Assembly (NCBI GenBank): GCA_030065825.1
Contig: JASJCY010000056.1
Location: forward strand, 1-40,144
DNA length: 40,144 nucleotides
Source: Nostocaceae cyanobacterium
GTDB lineage: Bacteria; Cyanobacteriota; Cyanobacteriia; Cyanobacteriales; Nostocaceae
Direction of reading: 5' to 3'
The notes beneath the pieces were generated by a model that was not told where the DNA came from, did no database searches, and saw nothing but the letters and a program-made list of their open reading frames with translations. Shown here piece after piece: positions 35,064 through 40,144 of the stretch; within the stretch, counting starts at the first letter, position 1; each line of letters begins with the position of its first letter. The position numbers were made by a program, and so were the translations under genes.

Positions 35064-36173
35064 CTAAATCAACGAAGAAGCAATAGTGTTGTCATTGGTT
35101 TGTAAAAATTCAGTAATTGTTGTAGCAATACGAGCAATATCATCCAGAGAATAACGCTGATCTGTGGGAATAGTGAGAATTCGATTTGACAAATCTATTG
35201 CCAAAGGGTCGTTTGATGATGTTTCTAGGATATTCTGTTGCCAGTGGATTGCTGGAAAAATATTTTGACTAATTAAATATTTACGTAAAGAATCTCGAAT
35301 GTCTTTACTTTGGCAAACTATGATGCTATTTAATGGCACATATCCAGGATTCCATGAGTGAAAAAGAGGCATCAAAATCGAATGTCTTTCAGTTAAAATA
35401 AAATTTATAAACTGCCTAACATTTGTTTCTCTACTTTGCCTAAATTCTGCAATTTTTAAACATGAAATAATGTGAGCAGTAAAACTGGAACTTGCACAAT
35501 TATTTTCCCTGTCAAGCTCTTCATCACTTTCAAGTTCTAACTGTCGATATACATCTTTTGAAATATTAGCACCGCTGAGATAAGCTTGTTTTAATAACAT
35601 TGCAGTTAGTCGTTTTTCTGCACCAAAGGACTTCGAGGAAAATGGTTTTGGTAACTGCAAATTTTGCGGTGACCAAATCATACCTCCATCTGGTACTGGC
35701 AATGTTTTACGGAGAGATGCAATAGCATAATGAGCTGTACTCTGGCTTGCCCAAGGAGAAAATGGATCGTGGCTATGGTCTTCAATTAAGATAATATCAT
35801 CATGGTCAAGTAACCAATCTTGCCAGACCTTTCCTTCTCTGATGCCAAATAAATTAACTGCTAAAACTAAATCCCCAGGTAAAGTATTTAGGGAGTTAAA
35901 ATCTGGAGATTCTTGATTTGGCAAATCTCGATACCAATGTACCTCAAAAATAGATTTGAGTTTGGTAGCAAAATGCATACACAGGAAAGATGGTAAATGT
36001 AGCCTTAAACGTCTCTCTGGCTTGTGATTGAGTAACTTTTCTAAAGCAAATAAAGTCGCAGTTCCTGTGGAGAATAATTCGTATTTTTCAGGTAGCAATG
36101 TCTGGGAACCTGAAGCCATAACAAAATCATTGCACCAATCAAATTCAGAACCAATTTCCCATCTTTTCACCAT
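35064..36173 (-). CDS. Divergent DegT-type PLP-dependent aminotransferase
   Basis: 369 residues. It aligns only loosely with DegT/StrS aminotransferases, but the key parts are there: STGTATLFALEKLL (PLP phosphate region near residue 35), DLVLAVNLFGIREG, IEDHSHDPFSPW with D132, and K156 in ASLRKTLPVPDGGMIW as the likely PLP lysine. It begins 11 bases after the sugar transferase stop, so they are co-transcribed. It is much more diverged than the EpsN-like gene; a different keto-sugar or a non-sugar substrate is possible. The start is the first ATG after the preceding gene. Confidence 0.75.
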   Translation of the reverse strand: MVKRWEIGSEFDWCNDFVMASGSQTLLPEKYELFSTGTATLFALEKLLNHKPERRLRLHLPSFLCMHFATKLKSIFEVHWYRDLPNQESPDFNSLNTLPGDLVLAVNLFGIREGKVWQDWLLDHDDIILIEDHSHDPFSPWASQSTAHYAIASLRKTLPVPDGGMIWSPQNLQLPKPFSSKSFGAEKRLTAMLLKQAYLSGANISKDVYRQLELESDEELDRENNCASSSFTAHIISCLKIAEFRQSRETNVRQFINFILTERHSILMPLFHSWNPGYVPLNSIIVCQSKDIRDSLRKYLISQNIFPAIHWQQNILETSSNDPLAIDLSNRILTIPTDQRYSLDDIARIATTITEFLQTNDNTIASSLI

Positions 36174-36184
36174 CTCTTTTCACC

Positions 36185-36865
36185 TTAAACAGTACTATTG
36201 ATACTCTGATTTTGTTCCGATTCATTACCCATAAATTCTGCACCTGTAGCATGACCAGGTTGACTAATTGCTTCTTTTTGTAATACTTTAAACACTGTCA
36301 AAAACAGAATTTTTAAGTCTAGCCACAGACTCCAATTGTCTACATACCAAACATCAAGCCGGAATTTTTCTGACCAATTTCCATCTAATAATCGACGACC
36401 ATTAATTTGTGCCCAACCTGTGATTCCCGGTTTGACTTCATGACGACGTGCTTGTTCTAGACTGTAACGACTAAGGTATTGTACTAGTAAAGGACGGGGA
36501 CCAACAAAACTCATATCTCCTCTGAGAACATTCCACAATTGAGGTAATTCGTCTAGGCTAGTTTCCCGTAAAAATTCACCAAATTTCGTCAGACGTTGTT
36601 CGTCAGGCAAAAAATTACCAGCAGCATCTCGTTCATCGGTCATGGTGCGAAATTTGTAGAATTTGAAGACACGACCATTCTTACCGGGACGAGGTTGGGT
36701 AAAGACAACTGGGTAACCCATGCGCAAGTAAATGGCGATCGCCACTACCAATATCACAGGTGAAAAAACTAACAGTGCGATGGCTGCTAGTAATTTATCT
36801 AATACAGTCTTGATAAATTGGTAGTAATTCCTGAAACTATTGGTCGGCAAATATTTCGCAGTCAT
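36185..36865 (-). CDS. Phosphoglycosyl transferase (bacterial sugar transferase, PglC/EpsL type)
   Basis: 226 residues. It transfers a sugar phosphate from a UDP-sugar to undecaprenyl phosphate, the first membrane step of repeat-unit assembly. It is the short single-domain form. A re-entrant hydrophobic helix (KLLAAIALLVFSPVILVVAI, about 24-43) is followed by PVVFTQPRPGKNGRVFKFYK, the catalytic dyad D105-E106 in TSLDELPQLWN, and FVGPRPLLVQYLSRY and KPGITGWAQINGR. Compared with WcaJ it lacks the multispanning N-terminus. The likely substrate is an N-acetylated amino sugar, as for PglC/EpsL (inference). Confidence 0.93.
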   Translation of the reverse strand: MTAKYLPTNSFRNYYQFIKTVLDKLLAAIALLVFSPVILVVAIAIYLRMGYPVVFTQPRPGKNGRVFKFYKFRTMTDERDAAGNFLPDEQRLTKFGEFLRETSLDELPQLWNVLRGDMSFVGPRPLLVQYLSRYSLEQARRHEVKPGITGWAQINGRRLLDGNWSEKFRLDVWYVDNWSLWLDLKILFLTVFKVLQKEAISQPGHATGAEFMGNESEQNQSINSTV

Positions 36866-37327
36866 ATTTATGATGCATCCTTGTATTTATTAAATTGTAA
36901 GCAAAAAAGATTATGATTGTAATAGTCAAAAAAATCTCTGTTTGGTTTTTTTCGTATTAAACCAAAACCTGATAATTTCAATATTTTTTGACTAAATTTT
37001 TTGAGAAAATAGCTTTACGTAAATATAACTATTTCTCAGAAAAAGTGTTGCCACTATGGCATGAAATGTTATCCAATGGTATTTATTAGAAAGTTTTATC
37101 TACTACCCGTTAGTATGTCATACCAATCTGACAAATCCGTATAAAAAATCGATGAATTTCGTTAAAATTACATAAATTTTTGATGGTGTTCTAGTGCCAT
37201 AGGTAGAAGCATTTCTCCCTCATTCTCCCTCGTTACAAGGTAAAACCTTGTAATGCATTAAGGGTGGGCTGCTGCCTCCAGAATTGATGGGAGGCAGAGC
37301 CTACTAAAATGCGTTTCCAGGCTGAGC
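36866..37327. other. 462-base gap with three successive hairpins
   Basis: No gene is supported. On the right are three inverted repeats in a row: 37233-37253, 37272-37297 and 37312-37336; the last overlaps the stop codon of the glycosyltransferase. The left 200 bases are AT-rich. The sugar transferase gene may have its own promoter here, but no convincing -35/-10 pair was seen. Confidence 0.5.
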
Positions 37328-37336
37328 CTAGAAACG
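37233..37336. repeat. Three consecutive palindromes
   Basis: TTACAAGGT-AAA-ACCTTGTAA (37233-37253); CTGCCTCC...GGAGGCAG (37272-37279 with 37290-37297); CGTTTC-c-AGGCT-g-AGCCT-a-GAAACG (37312-37336). The stop codon of the glycosyltransferase gene (37328-37330) lies in the last one. They look like assembled dispersed repeats and may act as a terminator. Confidence 0.7.
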
Positions 37337-38515
37337 AGTTTGTGCAAGAGTTTGGCTTATCTTAGAGCCATTCAGTTCTAATCCCACAGCCTCGGTATAT
37401 AGACTCTCATATTGTTGCAGGATAGATGATACTTCATACTCAGCAATGCGTTCTCTTCCCTGTTTAGCCATATTACGAGATGCTTCGGGGTTATCTAACA
37501 TCCATGCCATTGCAGTAGCAAGTCCTTGAATGTCTCCCAACTCTACCAGATAACCGCAACCTCCTTGGAGAAGATCCCTAGTTCCACGGATATTTGTACC
37601 AATGACGGGAGTTTCCATAGATAAAGACTCCATGACACAGTTAGGTAATCCCTCCTGTTCAGAAACTAAAATTGTGGCAGTAGATGCACGCATTAATAGA
37701 GGAATGTCCCGACGGAAACCCAAAAAATGGACCCGATCCTCAATGCCTAAGTCAGAAGCTAACTGCTGGATCTGATCTAATATGATACCGTCTCCTGCTA
37801 ATGCCAAATGCACATCAGTAGGACCATTACGAGCAAATGCTTTGAGAAGATCCCGATGACGCTTGCGGGGGATAAACTCAGCTACCGACAAGAATAAGGG
37901 TGTTTGTACTCCTAAACCCAGTTCTTGCCGCACTCGTCGTATTTCTGCTGGAGGCAGAGTATTATTGTCATAACGTTTAATATTGAGTCCAGTACCAGGA
38001 ATCAGACGCACTCTGTCAGTAGGAACCAGGTTGTATCGCTTGGCTGCTTGTTTATCCTCATCATTAACTACTACTAGATAGTCAGTCCAGGCTCCAGCGA
38101 GCTTTTCTAGGGTTAAAAAAATAGCATTACGATGGATAGCTCCTCCCTGGTAAAAATGAAAGCCTTGGGCTGTATAAATCATTTTAAATTTACCCTGTTT
38201 GCGGCAATTATTCAGGGCTAAACGAATTACAAAGGCAGCTACTGGTGTGGTGACATTTACCAAATCGTATTCATTTTTATCAAATACTGCTTGGATTTGT
38301 TGAGGAGCCTTAAGCAAGTTTTTGGGATTTAAAGGATTACGAAACCACTCTACGTCCCAAACTCGATCAAAAAGTTCTAAGCTTTTTGCATCCTGAGAAA
38401 TATTAGCAGCCATACCATCTACTTGCCAACCCTGAGCTTGGAAATGACGTGTAATGTATGTAAAAAAGGCTGTTAAAGTTTCGGGAATTGTAGCGACAAT
38501 TAAAAGTTTTTTCAT
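37328..38515 (-). CDS. GT4-family glycosyltransferase
   Basis: 395 residues with a GT-B fold. Start MKKLLIVATIPETLTAFFTY; HFYQGGAIHRNAIFLTLEKL and RKRHRDLLKAFAR are typical of EpsD-type GT4 enzymes. The EX7E motif is E288 and E296 in SEQEGLPNCVMESLSMETPV. Inverting and retaining type cannot be told from sequence here; GT4 is retaining by family. It would add a sugar to the lipid-linked intermediate at the cytoplasmic membrane. The final codons are inside a palindrome. Confidence 0.92.
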   Translation of the reverse strand: MKKLLIVATIPETLTAFFTYITRHFQAQGWQVDGMAANISQDAKSLELFDRVWDVEWFRNPLNPKNLLKAPQQIQAVFDKNEYDLVNVTTPVAAFVIRLALNNCRKQGKFKMIYTAQGFHFYQGGAIHRNAIFLTLEKLAGAWTDYLVVVNDEDKQAAKRYNLVPTDRVRLIPGTGLNIKRYDNNTLPPAEIRRVRQELGLGVQTPLFLSVAEFIPRKRHRDLLKAFARNGPTDVHLALAGDGIILDQIQQLASDLGIEDRVHFLGFRRDIPLLMRASTATILVSEQEGLPNCVMESLSMETPVIGTNIRGTRDLLQGGCGYLVELGDIQGLATAMAWMLDNPEASRNMAKQGRERIAEYEVSSILQQYESLYTEAVGLELNGSKISQTLAQTRF

Positions 38516-38655
38516 TGTTATTTATTGTTATTTAAGTAGTCGGACAAAACTAACATTGATTGTTGAAACTAGGGAACAGTAAAGGGGGAACTCTTAACAG
38601 TAAGACATTGAGGATTTTTACATTTCTTGACTCAATGAACCAAATTTATGCCCAA

Positions 38656-39840
38656 TTAATTATTTAACCAATTTTCTGTTTTTTTGCGGACATCATGATA
38701 AAAGTCAATGCGCAATTGATGCAGCATTTCGTCTCGGTATTCTTGAGCTTTTTCTAAATTGCGAGCTGACATTGCAGCCATACGTCGTGGATCGGTAACC
38801 ACCTCCTGAATTTTGCTGGCTAGGGCTGTCACATCACCTGGTGGTACAATGTCCTCAGGAGCAAGTAATTCCGGAATTCCACCCACGTTAGAACCTATAC
38901 AAGGAAGTCCCCGCGCCATTGCCTCCACCATAGCTCTTGGTAATCCTTCTTGGTAAGAGGGTAAAACAAAGAGATCGGCTAAATCCAAGTGATTGCGTAC
39001 AGCATCCCCAGAAGATAACTGTCCGAGGAAACTACTACGTTTTTCTAATCCCTCGGTAGCAGCTAACACTTTTAATTCCTGACGATACTGACCATCTCCT
39101 ACCATGGTCAATTTTAAGTTTAAACCCTCTCGCACACAGACAGCCACAGCCTTAATCAGGATGTCTGGGGCTTTATATAATTGAGCCATAGTGCCTACAT
39201 AGATTAAATTTAAACTACGTGGTTCCTGGAGTTGGGGACGGGGTGTAGCAACTAAAGCTTCATCGGGAAGGTGTACGTCTGATATACCGACTGAGTATTG
39301 AGGACAAGGGTATCTCTGCTGTAAAGCCTTTTTAGTGACATAGGCAGCACTACAAGCGATCGCACATTGATGTCGTAGTTCCCGAGTGAATAACCAGCGG
39401 AACAATGGACGCAGGGGGTGCTTGATGGAACCGGGAGCAAACACATCATAGGGATCTGCTACCACTTCCACTGCATAGGGATGACCCATTTTCTGTAATT
39501 TAGGCATCAAACAAGCACCAAGTTGGGAACTCACCCGTAAAATGACAGCATCTTTGGTATCAACTGCATTCCGGACAGCATGTTTAACTTGCCGAGATTT
39601 GAGCAGATATTGCCAAGAACCAACATAATAAGGTACTGGTGCAAAAGAAACGTTTTCACCGTCTGCACGGCGAAAATCACCGGGAACTGATGGAACTTTT
39701 CGCACCCGTGCTACTACTCGCACGCTCTCAAAAACTTCAAGATATCGTTGCCAGAATGAATAAGGAAATGCAGTTTGTGTCCATACTTTCCCATCTGGTG
39801 TGCTATGAAAACGATGTTCTAATACAACAACAACATTCAT
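38656..39840 (-). CDS. GT4-family glycosyltransferase
   Basis: 394 residues from the ATG at 39838-39840 (MNVVVVLEHRFHSTPDGKVW). An open frame of 58 codons further upstream is only heptamer repeat (SLFPVPCSLFPVP) and is excluded. GT-B fold; EX7E residues are E298 and E306 in LPSYQEGLPRAMVEAMARGL. NLIYVGTMAQLYKAPDILIK is the nucleotide-sugar binding start of the C-terminal domain. It is the first gene of the cluster inside the window and 140 bases upstream of the next glycosyltransferase. It probably adds one sugar of the repeat unit. Confidence 0.92.
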   Translation of the reverse strand: MNVVVVLEHRFHSTPDGKVWTQTAFPYSFWQRYLEVFESVRVVARVRKVPSVPGDFRRADGENVSFAPVPYYVGSWQYLLKSRQVKHAVRNAVDTKDAVILRVSSQLGACLMPKLQKMGHPYAVEVVADPYDVFAPGSIKHPLRPLFRWLFTRELRHQCAIACSAAYVTKKALQQRYPCPQYSVGISDVHLPDEALVATPRPQLQEPRSLNLIYVGTMAQLYKAPDILIKAVAVCVREGLNLKLTMVGDGQYRQELKVLAATEGLEKRSSFLGQLSSGDAVRNHLDLADLFVLPSYQEGLPRAMVEAMARGLPCIGSNVGGIPELLAPEDIVPPGDVTALASKIQEVVTDPRRMAAMSARNLEKAQEYRDEMLHQLRIDFYHDVRKKTENWLNN

Positions 39841-40144
39841 AAGTTTATAACCTCTGGTTTGATTAATTAGGGAACAGGGAACAGGGAATAGGGAACAGGG
39901 AACAGGGAATGGAGAATAGGGAACAGGGAATAGGGAACAGGGAATAGGGAACAGGGAACTGATTATACAAGGGAAATGATGCTCCTCAACTAACAAAATT
40001 TTCTGAACACACATCTTGCACCTGGGCTAAAAAGCGAGGCAGCGCGTTGCGGAGGTCTCCTCCGTTGTAGCGACTGCCGGGGTTTCTTGCAAATCTCTCA
40101 GTCTCAAAACCTTAATTTTTCGTTTAGAAACCCGGTTTTTTTGG
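39841..40144. other. Non-coding window end with repeats
   Basis: No gene is seen. 39866-39960 is a heptamer array. From 40013 an ATCTTGCACC sequence begins the same way as the element end at 32415; the rest of the window has GCGAGGCAGCGCGTTGCG and two related GGTTTCT boxes (CCGGGGTTTCTTG near 40078 and TTTAGAAACCCGGTTTTTTT near 40123). It may be part of a dispersed element running off the window. Confidence 0.5.
39866..39960. repeat. GGGAACA/GGGAATA heptamer array
   Basis: About thirteen seven-base units, mainly GGGAACA and GGGAATA, just upstream of the first glycosyltransferase gene. Regularity is the highest of this repeat class in the window. Confidence 0.92.

Noticed and set aside
26920-39840. 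Recent horizontal transfer of the glycan cluster
   Set aside because: HIP1 octamers and the same heptamer repeats occur inside it, and base use does not look clearly different; not enough evidence for transfer.
39841-40014. N-terminal extension of the first glycosyltransferase
   Set aside because: Encoded by GGGAACA/GGGAATA heptamers (SLFPVPCSLFPVP); family members begin at MNVVVVLEHRF.
1-40144. tRNA or rRNA genes
   Set aside because: No cloverleaf with a T-loop GTTCGA-type core or rRNA-like stretch was seen on either strand by eye; a tRNA search program would settle it.

Overview
The window looks like chromosomal DNA of a filamentous, probably heterocyst-forming cyanobacterium (Nostocales type). 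Four things point there: the cyanobacterial/plastid-like ribosomal protein order, genes found mainly in this phylum (ndhN, DUF3172, DUF2605 and DUF2973 families), at least 16 copies of the octamer GCGATCGC (HIP1), and heptanucleotide short tandem repeats in many gaps. Species cannot be named from the sequence alone.

Region 1 (1-1680) is a small accessory edge. It has a 60-bp dispersed repeat, two tandem XRE-type regulators that share an upstream box, and an unrecognised 167-residue protein. The first regulator's C-terminus is overwritten by a palindromic repeat.

Region 2 (1679-20644, all on the minus strand, read right to left) is the large translation operon: rplC-rplD-rplW-rplB-rpsS-rplV-rpsC-rplP-rpmC-rpsQ-rplN-rplX-rplE-rpsH-rplF-rplR-rpsE-rplO-secY-adk-infA-rpmJ-rpsM-rpsK-(673-nt gap)-rpoA-rplQ-truA-rplM-rpsI-rpmE-prfA. 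rpsN and rpmD are absent from the positions they hold in E. coli. Many gaps carry repeats: heptamer arrays, a 39-bp tandem array and clusters of a perfect hairpin. A good promoter candidate and a long untranslated leader (about 690 nt) precede rplC, and the rpsK-rpoA gap holds two mutually exclusive hairpins.

Region 3 (21594-26405) holds ndhN, a DUF3172 membrane protein, thrS (minus strand, without the N-terminal TGS domain) and the DUF2605/DUF2973 pair. It is followed by a 500-bp island made almost entirely of inverted-repeat elements.

Region 4 (26920-39840, all minus strand) is an exopolysaccharide or lipid-linked glycan cluster. In transcription order it contains two GT4 glycosyltransferases, a PglC/EpsL-type phosphoglycosyl transferase, a divergent DegT-type PLP enzyme, a PhyH-type Fe(II)/2-oxoglutarate dioxygenase, two paralogous FemAB-like acyltransferases, an EpsN-like aminotransferase and a Wzc/CapB-type chain-length regulator with tyrosine-kinase domain. 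The core resembles amino-sugar (bacillosamine-like) repeat-unit synthesis. The dioxygenase, the divergent PLP protein and the FemAB pair form an unusual tailoring module and are the best candidate for an undescribed pathway. No polymerase or flippase gene lies in the window, so the cluster probably continues beyond position 40144.
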